Source: Vallitalea okinawensis (lineage in GTDB: Bacteria; Bacillota; Clostridia; Lachnospirales; PQDH01). Taken from it: 64,000 nucleotides of DNA. Each line of letters starts with the position of its first letter. Position 1 is the first letter of the stretch. The DNA lies in NCBI RefSeq assembly GCF_002964605.1, contig NZ_PQDH01000001.1, forward strand, positions 434,001-498,000, written 5' to 3'. Made by a program: the position numbers and the translations under genes. Under the pieces are notes generated by a model. It ran no database searches. It saw nothing but the letters and a program-made list of their open reading frames with translations, and was not told the DNA's origin. Positions 17,681 to 25,304 of the stretch are shown one piece after another.

Positions 17681-17756
17681 GTTACATAAAGTTAGTTTTT
17701 GTCGAAGTTGACTTTAAGAAAAAGGGTCAGTCCATAATGGACTGACCCTTTTTCTT
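17681..17756 (+). ncRNA. Candidate small RNA, about 76 nt
   Basis: Predicted from a fully consensus promoter 7 bp upstream and a strong terminator hairpin at 17719-17753. The body, before the terminator, holds a small AAAGT/ACTTT hairpin. It contains no reading frame with a ribosome site, and it lies on the opposite strand to both flanking genes (galT and the threonine aldolase). The 314-bp gap is otherwise empty. It could act by base pairing or be the leader of nothing. I recognise no known RNA family. Confidence 0.6.
17719..17756. terminator. Strong terminator, 16-bp stem
   Basis: Arms 17719-17734 and 17738-17753 pair perfectly around loop TAA, A-run before and T-run after on both strands. 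On the minus strand it ends the threonine aldolase gene, 8 bp after its stop; on the plus strand it ends the candidate small RNA. Confidence 0.93.
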
Positions 17757-17763
17757 TTCATAT

Positions 17764-18783
17764 TTATTTATCTAGAGCACTCAAAAAATCTTTTATTTCC
17801 TCTTCAGTTGTATCAAAGGATGTTACAATTCTTACAAAGCTTTTTGATTCTCCCTCTACGATGACATGGAAAGGACTTTTTTCTTGTAACACCTCAATCA
17901 ATTCGTTAGGAATATATGCAAAAATAATATTAGCTTCCGGTTCTCCATATATATGAATGCCTTCACAAGTATTAAATCCGTCAATAATCAACTGAGCTTT
18001 CTCATTAGCATTCTTAGCACATGTTTTCCATAAATCATCTTCAAGATAAGCCAAGAACTGTGCAGCAATATAACGCATTTTGGAAACTAAGTTAAGACCT
18101 TGCTTTCTAATAAATCCATAATGCTCATTCACTTCTTCATTAAAGGAAATAATAGCTTCACCAAATATCATACCGTTCTTAGTACCACCAAATGATAATA
18201 AGTCAACTCCGGTATCAGCAATCATTTCTTTAAAACTTGATTTCATAGCTACTACACCATTAGCTAGTCTAGCACCGTCTACATGGAGAAACATATCATT
18301 TTCATGAGCAAAGTCTGCTAATTCCTTAATCTCATCCACAGTATAAACTGTACCAAATTCCGTAATTTGAGCAATACTGATGACTTTTGCTTGAGAATGA
18401 TGTATATTCCCTTTTACAGCCAAATGTCTTTTAATATCTTCAACTCTGATCTTGCCGTTATAATGTGGCACTGTTAATACCTTTGAACCTGTAAAGCGTT
18501 CAAAAGCTCCTGTCTCATCTACTGCAATGTGAGATTCTTCAGAGCAAACAACAGCTTCATAAGGTCGCAATAAAGCACTTATTCCAATGACATTAGCTCC
18601 AGTACCCGTTGCAACTAAAGTAACATGAACTTCTCTACCAAAGACCTCGTTTAATCGATCTTCTAAAGCCTTTGTAAAACGATCATCACCATAAGGATAG
18701 GCATGCTCTTCATTGCTCTTAATAAGCGCTTCCATGATTCTCGGGTGTACGCCCGAATTATTATCACTCAAAAACATTTTCAT
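17764..18783 (-). CDS. ltaE: Low-specificity L-threonine aldolase
   Basis: 339-residue PLP enzyme of the beta-eliminating lyase/threonine aldolase family: splits L-threonine (or allo-threonine) into glycine and acetaldehyde. Motifs: FLSDNNSGVHP at the N-terminus, ATGTGAN (about 58-64), HVDGARLANG with the PLP Asp, and SFGGTKNG with the Schiff-base Lys. The ATG follows GGAGG at 8 bases. Some relatives are phenylserine aldolases, so the exact substrate is not certain. Monocistronic with own terminator. Confidence 0.9.
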   Translation of the reverse strand: MKMFLSDNNSGVHPRIMEALIKSNEEHAYPYGDDRFTKALEDRLNEVFGREVHVTLVATGTGANVIGISALLRPYEAVVCSEESHIAVDETGAFERFTGSKVLTVPHYNGKIRVEDIKRHLAVKGNIHHSQAKVISIAQITEFGTVYTVDEIKELADFAHENDMFLHVDGARLANGVVAMKSSFKEMIADTGVDLLSFGGTKNGMIFGEAIISFNEEVNEHYGFIRKQGLNLVSKMRYIAAQFLAYLEDDLWKTCAKNANEKAQLIIDGFNTCEGIHIYGEPEANIIFAYIPNELIEVLQEKSPFHVIVEGESKSFVRIVTSFDTTEEEIKDFLSALDK

Positions 18784-18987
18784 TTATCATTCCTCCGTTA
18801 TCATCAGTACTATTTTATTATTATATTACATCCATCTCTCCATGCAAAGAATATAGAATTATTGTTAACTAAAAATTAATTTTTTGATTGCTATTGAATA
18901 TCTGATGAAAGTATTATAAAATGCATATATAATGACCATAATAAAGAAGACGGTCACTAAATTAATAAAACTAAGGAGAAATGAACT

Positions 18988-19323
18988 ATGTCTGATGAAA
19001 ATAAATGCTGTGGTAACCACAATCACGATCATGAAGAAGGCTGTTGTGGAAACCATGATCACAATCATGATCATGAAATGGAAGTACCTACAATGGTCTT
19101 AACGATGGATGATGATTCTGAGTTAGAATGTTATGTACTTGGTATTTTTGATGCTGAAGAGAAAGAATATATTGCATTACTTCCAATCGGCGAAGAAGAT
19201 GTATACTTATATCGCTATACTGAAGAAGGCGAAGACGAAGTTGTATTAGACATTATTGAAGATGATGCAGAATACGATAGAGTATCAGAGGTATTCATGA
19301 AATTAAGCGAAGAAGAAGAGTAA
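18988..19323 (+). CDS. DUF1292 protein with His/Cys-rich metal-binding N-terminus
   Basis: 111 residues. The C-terminal 75 residues are a typical DUF1292 (YrzB-like) domain (TMVLTMDDDSELECYVLGIF...EYDRVSEVFMKL). The first 32 residues are unusual: CCGNHNHDHEEGCCGNHDHN and similar, two C-C-G-N-H units with about eight His, which look like a nickel, zinc or copper chelating tail. Strongly acidic overall. The ATG follows AAGGAGAAATGAACT. The function of DUF1292 is unknown; metal binding is inference from composition. Own terminator. Confidence 0.88.
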   Translation: MSDENKCCGNHNHDHEEGCCGNHDHNHDHEMEVPTMVLTMDDDSELECYVLGIFDAEEKEYIALLPIGEEDVYLYRYTEEGEDEVVLDIIEDDAEYDRVSEVFMKLSEEEE

Positions 19324-19330
19324 GAAATAG

Positions 19331-19354
19331 CCTCACATTATGTGAGGTTTTTTT
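19331..19354 (+). terminator. Intrinsic terminator
   Basis: CCTCACA (19331-19337) with TGTGAGG (19341-19347), loop TTA, then seven T; 7 bp after the DUF1292 stop. Confidence 0.92.
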
Positions 19355-19462
19355 ATGTCAAAAATAGATTTGAATAATCTCGAACATTATCGAATGTTGT
19401 AGCATAAGATAATATATGGATAGATTAAACACTATCTAGGAGGTGTTAACATCATTTGTTTA

Positions 19463-19645
19463 GTGTTAATCCCTTTACTCATCATCAACATCTTCATAAT
19501 TATATTTCTCAGAAAGCTTGAATACATTGAAATGAAGATACCATTATTTTCAGCTAAAGTCAGGTTCGACGATGAATGTCATTGTGAAATAAATGACAGT
19601 AAAGATGATGAAGATGATACAAAAGATAAATGCCATAATAAGTGA
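19463..19645 (+). CDS. Small single-pass membrane protein
   Basis: 60 residues from GTG: one hydrophobic helix (residues 2-16) followed by a charged tail rich in Asp/Lys/Cys. Function unknown. The start is uncertain: a strong AGGAGGTG (19438-19445) lies 19 bases before the GTG, too far, but 7 and 10 bases before in-frame ATC (19451) and ATT (19454), so a rare non-ATG start adding three or four residues is possible. No clear terminator follows, only a GGACAG/CTGTCC repeat without a T-run. Confidence 0.55.
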   Translation: MLIPLLIINIFIIIFLRKLEYIEMKIPLFSAKVRFDDECHCEINDSKDDEDDTKDKCHNK

Positions 19646-19701
19646 GGACAGGCTATGTAGTCTGTCCCCATTTATATAGAAGATAATCTCTCTGATTCAT
19701 A

Positions 19702-20028
19702 TCATTTATATGACTTATTCAAGTAACCATCATCTAAGTAATCCATAATAAAGTCATCATATAGCGTTTGCATCCAGTTCTTTATATCTTCTCTTGTCAA
19801 GAATGCTGTTACCTTTGTAGGGAGCATTAAATAAAGGCACTCTACGACATAATCTTTCTTCTCTTCACCATAGAAAAATCTCTTTTCTGCAGAAAGCATT
19901 AATTGAAATGCTACATCTCGATAAAGATCAAGGGTGCCATCGATTCCTTTTTTCTTATAAACTAAATAGGTTATACCTACTATAGCTAAACCAATTAGTG
20001 CAAGTACAACATATTGATAATTGTCCAT
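19702..20028 (-). CDS. Holin-like protein of the tailocin lysis module
   Basis: 108 residues with one N-terminal membrane helix (about 6-24), a basic KKKG turn and an amphipathic cytoplasmic domain with AEKRFFYGEEKKDYVVECLYLMLP. This resembles the LL-H type phage holins (holin superfamily 6). The second of two adjacent ATGs is chosen, 7 bases after AGGAGG. It is the last gene of the tail module, directly after the amidase (25 bp), the usual place for a lysis gene. Export of the particles would need such a pore; the specific family call is moderate. Confidence 0.65.
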   Translation of the reverse strand: MDNYQYVVLALIGLAIVGITYLVYKKKGIDGTLDLYRDVAFQLMLSAEKRFFYGEEKKDYVVECLYLMLPTKVTAFLTREDIKNWMQTLYDDFIMDYLDDGYLNKSYK

Positions 20029-20053
20029 CATAATACCTCCTCTCATATACATC

Positions 20054-20737
20054 CTAATAATTCATCTTATGGAGTATCTCCACCAGATCTTTCATCGTTA
20101 CCACCGTTTCTTGCTGCTCTGAAGTAATCAACTCTATTTCCTTAGCCCATAGCCAGCTGTCATTAATATCATCACCTATGGGGGGTTGATAGTCATAGTT
20201 AGCAAAATTACAGAAGCCTTTGACTACAGCTTCTGCTAAGTCTAGCCATTGATGACGTAGTGTATCTGTATCAATATAATTATCAGCAAAACCGTATTCA
20301 ACAATGATAGTTTCTACTGCTCCAGTATCACGGTGCATGTAATAATAATCTTTTGAAGGGTTACTTATTAATGTACGTGTAAAGATTCTTCTCATATTGA
20401 TATGCTTCTCTAGTTCCTTAGCAATTGATGTAGGTAGTTCTTTTGTACTATAGATGCTATGAATAAGCTCTGCTCCCTGTCCACCACCAGCATTGATATG
20501 ATTGGATAAGCAATAAGTTGCACCGCTATCTTTGACAAGTTGACTTCGTTGATTATGTGGTAATGACAAATCATTATGACGTGTTAACTGAATAGGAATG
20601 CCAAGTTTCTTAAAACGGTCATATTGATAGAGAGATATCTTAAGGTTAAGATCTTTTTCAAGCCAATGCTCATTTGATCCACCACCTGGATCACTACCAC
20701 CATGTCCTGAATCTATGATTAAAAGAGGTTTGCTCAT
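20054..20737 (-). CDS. N-acetylmuramoyl-L-alanine amidase (Amidase_3), lysis enzyme
   Basis: 227-residue zinc amidase cleaving the bond between MurNAc and L-Ala in peptidoglycan. Zinc ligands of the family are visible: H12 in SGHGG, E27 in WLEKDLNL and the NHIN His near residue 81; the catalytic Glu is in IIVEYGF. The catalytic domain ends near 180, and a short C-terminal tail replaces a typical binding domain. No signal peptide, so it needs a holin. The ATG follows AGGAGG. It lies between XhlA and the holin-like gene in the tail module. Confidence 0.92.
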   Translation of the reverse strand: MSKPLLIIDSGHGGSDPGGGSNEHWLEKDLNLKISLYQYDRFKKLGIPIQLTRHNDLSLPHNQRSQLVKDSGATYCLSNHINAGGGQGAELIHSIYSTKELPTSIAKELEKHINMRRIFTRTLISNPSKDYYYMHRDTGAVETIIVEYGFADNYIDTDTLRHQWLDLAEAVVKGFCNFANYDYQPPIGDDINDSWLWAKEIELITSEQQETVVTMKDLVEILHKMNY

Positions 20738-20836
20738 AGTATTACCTCCTGAATAAATAATTTTGAAGGGATTATTTATAAGGGGGTAAAAACAAATAAT
20801 TAAGTTAATGCTATTTTCTCTTAGACTTTAAGATTA

Positions 20837-21124
20837 TTAATTATCTATATAAGCTAAAATAAGTGCAACTATAAGAGGACCAAGGATACCTGTAAGCAGG
20901 TACCACTTCGCCCTCTCTAAAGATTTAGCCAAGTTATCAACAGCTGATTCCAGTCTTGTTAATACTGCTTCTAACTTAGCCGTAGTTGTCTCAAGATTAT
21001 CCACCTTAGTCTCAAGCCTAGTCAACTTCTCATCAAATTCCCGAATTCGATGATGAGCTGATTTGATGCTCTCTTCTAAGGTAGCAATTCTTTCTGTATG
21101 TAAGGAACATTTGTTGTTGGTCAT
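20837..21124 (-). CDS. xhlA: XhlA-like haemolysin/holin partner
   Basis: 95 residues: a long coiled coil with regular heptads (about 10-70, RIATLEESI...TRLETKVDNLETTTAKLEAVL) followed by one C-terminal membrane helix (about 73-91). This is the plan of XhlA, the membrane partner of the PBSX holin XhlB. The ATG follows GGAGCATCCCC. It supports cell lysis and particle release. Confidence 0.85.
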   Translation of the reverse strand: MTNNKCSLHTERIATLEESIKSAHHRIREFDEKLTRLETKVDNLETTTAKLEAVLTRLESAVDNLAKSLERAKWYLLTGILGPLIVALILAYIDN

Positions 21125-21167
21125 GGGGATGCTCCTTTCTGTTGGATGTTCGTTAAATGTACTTTTA

Positions 21168-21296
21168 CTACATACTCAACTTTTGTTGTACCATTTCCTT
21201 TAAATTACTTAACTGAGCTACATCATTAATTGTTTTCTTGCCATCCGTGATATAACTAGTCCATAACTTAACTAAACCACTCTCCGTTGTGAACAT
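21168..21296 (-). CDS. xkdX: XkdX-like small tail protein
   Basis: 42 residues with the pattern of XkdX-type proteins: LVKLWTSYITDGKKTINDV then LSNLKEMV. The ATG follows GGAGGTGGAGCATA, and its first base is the last base of the previous stop codon (TAATG), so translation is coupled. It lies between the fibre-associated genes and the lysis genes, its usual place. Confidence 0.75.
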   Translation of the reverse strand: MFTTESGLVKLWTSYITDGKKTINDVAQLSNLKEMVQQKLSM

Positions 21297-21373
21297 TATG
21301 CTCCACCTCCCGCAATGATAGCACTTAACTCTAATATACTTTGTTCTAAGGTTAAGATTCTTTCTTCACTCAT
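21296..21373 (-). CDS. Very small ORF in tail module, 25 aa
   Basis: 25-residue frame starting MSEERILTLEQSI and ending in a Gly-rich tail. Its ATG overlaps the end of the preceding frame (ATGAGTGA), and its TAA overlaps the xkdX start, which suggests a translation relay. A heptad-like ILTLEQSILEL segment is present. Similar tiny helical peptides occur beside xkdX in clostridial phages, from memory. Its reality rests on the overlaps. Confidence 0.45.
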   Translation of the reverse strand: MSEERILTLEQSILELSAIIAGGGA

Positions 21374-21586
21374 CCTCTGTTAGGGGTATGTCTTCTGTTA
21401 TTAATGAATGTGGATTTGTAGATACATCAACTGCTAATACCCTCTTACCATCTAATTCACCATAATCAGTAAGTATGTAGGGTAAGTTCGGTCTTTCATG
21501 TGATTCTACATCTCCTTGAGCATCTCCAGTATAATAGTAAATTTTCCTGTCACATTATCATATACGATCAAGCTATCTCTATTCAT
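21366..21586 (-). pseudogene. Frameshifted fibre-associated gene
   Basis: An ATG (21586) with a strong AGAGGAGG site opens a frame that stops after 26 codons. The neighbouring -1 frame continues with protein-like sequence (YYYTGDAQGDVESHERP, then ILTDYGELDGKRVLAVDVS) to TGA at 21366-21368. The break is at a run of four A (GGAAAATTTAC); five A would restore one 73-residue protein. It is either a real one-base deletion or a sequencing error. It is not a canonical slippery heptamer. Product unknown; it sits just after the tail fibre gene. Confidence 0.6.
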
Positions 21587-21603
21587 TCAATTACCTCCTC
21601 TTT

Positions 21604-22989
21604 CTAATCTCCAAACACTATCCATGATACTGGTGTTTCCAGATATCTATCCGCTGAAAATTCAAGATAAAATCCATCATCGTAAACTATTTTTGCTGAA
21701 GGTGAGGAAATGCTATCAGTGTGAAACACATCAGATACAATATCCCAAAAATATACGTGAGCGTCATCTTTAACACTTAAAAACACATATTTCGGTCTAA
21801 AAGACAGCCCTGTGAGTGTAAACTTTTTTTCCCAAGGATCATCGGGATGTGGTGTCGTAGTAGTTCCTTGTGCAATTTTTAATCCCTCATTAAGCGTTCC
21901 TACTTTTCCAAATATGTTAACACCATTTTTAATATTAGCTTCTACCCAGTCATTATCAGTATATCGTAGGTATGCCCCATCTGAAAAATAACCCGCACTA
22001 TCAATGCTCATTCTTAACTCATTACCACTTTTAGTTAAACTATCAGTAGTATAACCACCAGTTTTATTAGGCATTGAACCTATGATCAACTCACCATCAA
22101 CATAAGCCTTTTTACCGCTTAAAATGTGACTTGCCACTGCATCACCTGCGCTAGTATCAACAACATTACTACTACCGGCCACACCAAATATATTTTTGCC
22201 TGCTTTTATATTTGCACTTATTAAGTCTGGATCACCAATGACATATCCGGAACCACTGTGGTAGCCTTGTGATATTGATTTATTAGTTGTTCCAGGTGTT
22301 ATGGATACTGTCCCATTATTAGCCATCGTACCTGTAACTAAGGTTCCATCTGCATAAGCTTTTTTTCCACTAATAATCTGACTTGCCGCTGCATCACCAG
22401 CACTTGTGTCAACAACATTACTATTACCAGCAACTCCAAATATATTTTTGCCTGCTTTAATGTTTGCGCTAACTAGATCAGAGTCACCTGCAACATAGCC
22501 TGAGCCATTGTGGTAACCTTGAGATATGGTTTTATTCATTGTTCCAGGTGTTATAGTTACAGTGCCATTATTAGGCATTGTACCTGTATACTCTGTTCCA
22601 TCATTATTAGTGAATGTCTTACCGTTTAATACATCAACTTTTAATGCATTACCACTACCTTCTTTTATATCTCTTATCTTCTGTACTAATGCACTCCATA
22701 AGTCGGCTATGGTAGATGCTGTAATGGTTTTCTTGGAGTTGAGTGCATCTACCACTTCTGTTTTTCGATCAACTCCAGCTTGAAAAGCCTCATCAGCTTT
22801 TGTTTTGACTTCATTAATAGCCCCCACTAGATTATCCTTTTGGGTAGTTTGTAGATCTACCTTATTCCCAACAGTATCATCTACTTTATCCCAGTTCTCA
22901 TTGAGCATAGTCTCAATATTAAATGTATCATTTGCATCCTCTACTGGACTGGCTTTATATAGATTGAGGTTATTTGTATTACTTCCCAT
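21604..22989 (-). CDS. Tail fibre / receptor-binding protein with internal repeats
   Basis: 461 residues. The N-terminal part (to about 105) contains TTQKDNLVGAINEVKTKADEAF, typical of phage fibre stems. From about 130 a unit of 84 residues is repeated (TMPNNGTVTITPGT... and TMANNGTVSITPGT...), with a shorter third copy, each with NIFGVAG and SGKKAYADG motifs. The C-terminal 110 residues are unique and would be the receptor-binding tip. The start is the ATG at 22989, 8 bases after AGGAGG, overlapping the previous gene by 11 bp. It should set the killing range of the particle (inference). Confidence 0.88.
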   Translation of the reverse strand: MGSNTNNLNLYKASPVEDANDTFNIETMLNENWDKVDDTVGNKVDLQTTQKDNLVGAINEVKTKADEAFQAGVDRKTEVVDALNSKKTITASTIADLWSALVQKIRDIKEGSGNALKVDVLNGKTFTNNDGTEYTGTMPNNGTVTITPGTMNKTISQGYHNGSGYVAGDSDLVSANIKAGKNIFGVAGNSNVVDTSAGDAAASQIISGKKAYADGTLVTGTMANNGTVSITPGTTNKSISQGYHSGSGYVIGDPDLISANIKAGKNIFGVAGSSNVVDTSAGDAVASHILSGKKAYVDGELIIGSMPNKTGGYTTDSLTKSGNELRMSIDSAGYFSDGAYLRYTDNDWVEANIKNGVNIFGKVGTLNEGLKIAQGTTTTPHPDDPWEKKFTLTGLSFRPKYVFLSVKDDAHVYFWDIVSDVFHTDSISSPSAKIVYDDGFYLEFSADRYLETPVSWIVFGD

Positions 22990-23521
22990 TGCTTTCACCT
23001 CCTGCAAATTTATCTAGCTTTATTTGTTGTAGCTCTGCTAGGGACATGATTTGGTTGATATCTTTGATCAAAAGATAGGCGTATTCGTATAAGATTGCTA
23101 AGTGGGCTGGCATAACATCTCTGAGACCTTTTTTTACATCATCGATGTTAGGTGGTGTCCCTTTGACGGATGTAAAGGTTACGTGAATAGAATCATCTTG
23201 AAAGGATATCTCTACATCACCATTTGTCCATGCATCAGCAACGCTCTTGATAAGGGTTCTGTCAACTTTACCTGAACCACGAAGCTTCGATTTAATGATC
23301 GAACGCCTATCTTCATAACTTTTTTGAATGTCTGTTGGAATACCTAGTTCTTCTTCATAGATGCTTAATCCCCATGTAGCAGTATCGATGGATAGTTGCT
23401 GATCAAGATCAATAATTCCTGTATCGTAGTCATTAAATTGATTCGTTTCTGCTCCCATTATATATTCAAAGAGCTTGCTATTCTGCTCATAGGCTGGTAA
23501 GTAAGCCATTAATCTATTCAA
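22979..23521 (-). CDS. xkdU: DUF2313 (YmfQ/XkdU-like) baseplate protein
   Basis: 180 residues. Matches the YmfQ/XkdU family that links baseplate to fibre: LMAYLPAYEQNSKLFEYIMGAE at the N-terminus, LGIPTDIQKSYEDRRSIIKSKLRGSG, and the C-terminal PAHLAILYEYAY. The TTG start at 23521 is kept because AGGAGG is 8 bases upstream. It overlaps the baseplate J gene by 8 bp. Confidence 0.85.
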   Translation of the reverse strand: MNRLMAYLPAYEQNSKLFEYIMGAETNQFNDYDTGIIDLDQQLSIDTATWGLSIYEEELGIPTDIQKSYEDRRSIIKSKLRGSGKVDRTLIKSVADAWTNGDVEISFQDDSIHVTFTSVKGTPPNIDDVKKGLRDVMPAHLAILYEYAYLLIKDINQIMSLAELQQIKLDKFAGGESNGK

Positions 23522-24578
23522 GGGTTACCCCTCCTAACATAGGTACTTGAAACTCTGACAATGTTAGACTATCTGTAGCTCCATTAACTCGTAAGTTACT
23601 ATAATCTTCAACACCTTGGCATTCTAGAATGAGTGCACCGACAATGGCATAGGACAAGGTATTCTTATCAAAGGCTATTTCTCTAAAGTACTGTTTTAGC
23701 TTGTCTTCGATATTACTCTTAACTTGTTCATCACTAATGGATGTACTCTTGACTATGCTACATGCTATATGAACACTTAATCCCACAGCGCTTTCCACAG
23801 TACACCTAGCACCTATAGGAGCCATACCTTCGCCGAGCCCTGTACTTCCCGGATCTATATATGTTTGAACTTCGTCGACTAGGGCAGATTCAGCTGGTAG
23901 CATTTCAGCATTGATGATGACCACCTTAACGGTATTATTGCCATTCCATAATGGTACGACTTTGGCATCACCAACTCCTGTTACGGATTTAGCCCCACTG
24001 CGGTACTGAGCTATGTTACCACTGGTTGCTGGACTTTGTTTCTTTTCATAGTAGCGTTCTTTAAGTCCTTCATCGGTTTCAGCTTCATATCCACCACCGA
24101 TTGGACTATCGTTAGTTACACTAACGATGCCAGAAATAGTAGATGTCATAACCGTGATCATTCCGGTAGGCATGTTACCGATACTCCCCATCAGTAAACA
24201 ACTAATGGCTACAGTTCCTTCATTGGTAATATCCTTCTCTTCCTCAGCTTCATACTGAATACCAGCTTCTGTCTGGAATATAGCGCCTTTAGGAATCTTA
24301 CCTGTCCCTATTACTTTTAATAATCCATTAGCTCTTGTTGCAGGCTTTCTTTGAAGACCTGTCTGCTCATATATCCTTTGTTCCAGTTCATCGTCTTTCA
24401 ATGCTTCTATACTCATCTTTTGCATCACTTCATCTAGATGCATGTATGCTTTCTCTAATTCAATAGCTGCTGGTCGAGTGGCATCAAAGATGAATGACCC
24501 TTCAGATTGGTCATAGCCCTCATCTATCTCTGCCAATAGATCATTATGTATATTTTCCTGAGTTTTATTTTCAAACAC
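23514..24578 (-). CDS. xkdT: Baseplate J / gp47 family protein (XkdT-like)
   Basis: 354 residues, baseplate wedge protein. Family landmarks: the TRPAAIELEKAY start, GSIGNMPTGMIT and SPIGGGYEAETDEGLKERYYEKKQSPATSGN in the core, and GVGDAKVVPLWNGNNTVKVVI. GTG start after GAGGTGAATTACA. Overlaps neighbours by 8 bp on both sides. Confidence 0.92.
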   Translation of the reverse strand: MFENKTQENIHNDLLAEIDEGYDQSEGSFIFDATRPAAIELEKAYMHLDEVMQKMSIEALKDDELEQRIYEQTGLQRKPATRANGLLKVIGTGKIPKGAIFQTEAGIQYEAEEEKDITNEGTVAISCLLMGSIGNMPTGMITVMTSTISGIVSVTNDSPIGGGYEAETDEGLKERYYEKKQSPATSGNIAQYRSGAKSVTGVGDAKVVPLWNGNNTVKVVIINAEMLPAESALVDEVQTYIDPGSTGLGEGMAPIGARCTVESAVGLSVHIACSIVKSTSISDEQVKSNIEDKLKQYFREIAFDKNTLSYAIVGALILECQGVEDYSNLRVNGATDSLTLSEFQVPMLGGVTLE

Positions 24579-24987
24579 TGTAATTCACCTCATATCTGTG
24601 ATTCACTTTAAATTCTATACTGACTTCATCATCCTCTCGTATAACCTTAAACTGATTAATCGTATGAATATCTGGATGTTGTAAAAGTGCGCTGGATAAT
24701 TCTCTTTTTACCTCTGCTTCAATAAAATCTAGTGGATAGTTATTACCTACTATGAGGTCACTAATAGCTACCCCATAATCAGTATCTAAATATATGGCCA
24801 CTTTGTTTTTGGGTGTTCGTATAATCTTATCGATCCATATTTTTAAAGCATCTATGCCTTCTACTTGTACTAATTTACCATCACGTAAAATAAAATCTCC
24901 GTTGTTAAAGTCATAAAGGTAAGTACGGAAGGTTTGATTATTATCTTCTTGAGTTGGTAATGTCTGTAGACCTTGACTTGGTATCAT
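24571..24987 (-). CDS. xkdS: DUF2634 (XkdS-like) baseplate protein
   Basis: 138 residues, DUF2634 family, related to the gp25-like wedge proteins: TYLYDFNNGDFILRDGKLVQVEG, then ALKIWIDKIIRTPKNKVAIY and YGVAISDLIVGNNYPLDF. Overlaps the DUF2577 gene by 4 bp. Confidence 0.88.
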   Translation of the reverse strand: MIPSQGLQTLPTQEDNNQTFRTYLYDFNNGDFILRDGKLVQVEGIDALKIWIDKIIRTPKNKVAIYLDTDYGVAISDLIVGNNYPLDFIEAEVKRELSSALLQHPDIHTINQFKVIREDDEVSIEFKVNHRYEVNYSV

Positions 24988-25304
24988 GTAATCACCACCT
25001 TATCTACTAAAACAAAGGATTGTTGATCACTAGTAGGGATAAGAGCTACCCTATCCCCCACACTTAATAGTTTTTTCAGTGTTATTTCTCCTTCATTATC
25101 CACATCATCTACTGAGCTACTAAAATCTCTTTTGTATTCTAGAACATGCTGACAAACCATAATATGATTAGCACCTAGAAGAATCTTATCGCCTAAACTA
25201 ACTTTAATTGGCTCAGTACTTAAGACAGATCCAATTTGCACTCCCATAAAGGGTTCATTTTCACGTTCCTTAAATAACTTAGCTAATTCTACAATACCAT
25301 CCAT
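24984..25304 (-). CDS. xkdR: DUF2577 (XkdR-like) tail protein
   Basis: 106 residues, DUF2577: MGVQIGSVLSTEPIKVSLGD followed by VGDRVALIPTSDQQSFVLVDKV. Small beta-barrel protein of the contractile baseplate hub region. One-base overlap with the next upstream gene. Confidence 0.85.
   Translation of the reverse strand: MDGIVELAKLFKERENEPFMGVQIGSVLSTEPIKVSLGDKILLGANHIMVCQHVLEYKRDFSSSVDDVDNEGEITLKKLLSVGDRVALIPTSDQQSFVLVDKVVIT

Noticed and set aside
18865..19074. 69-residue hydrophobic frame on the minus strand
   Set aside because: It is the complement of the His/Asp-rich N-terminus of the DUF1292 gene; repeats of GATCAT give an artificial Ile/Val/Met-rich translation.
19646..19680. Terminator after the small membrane protein gene
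   Set aside because: GGACAG/CTGTCC can pair, but the loop is 10 bases and the following sequence lacks a T-run.
21366..21586. Programmed frameshift in the fibre-side gene
   Set aside because: The site GGAAAATTTAC is not an X-XXY-YYZ heptamer in phase, and no stem was found after it, unlike the chaperone gene.
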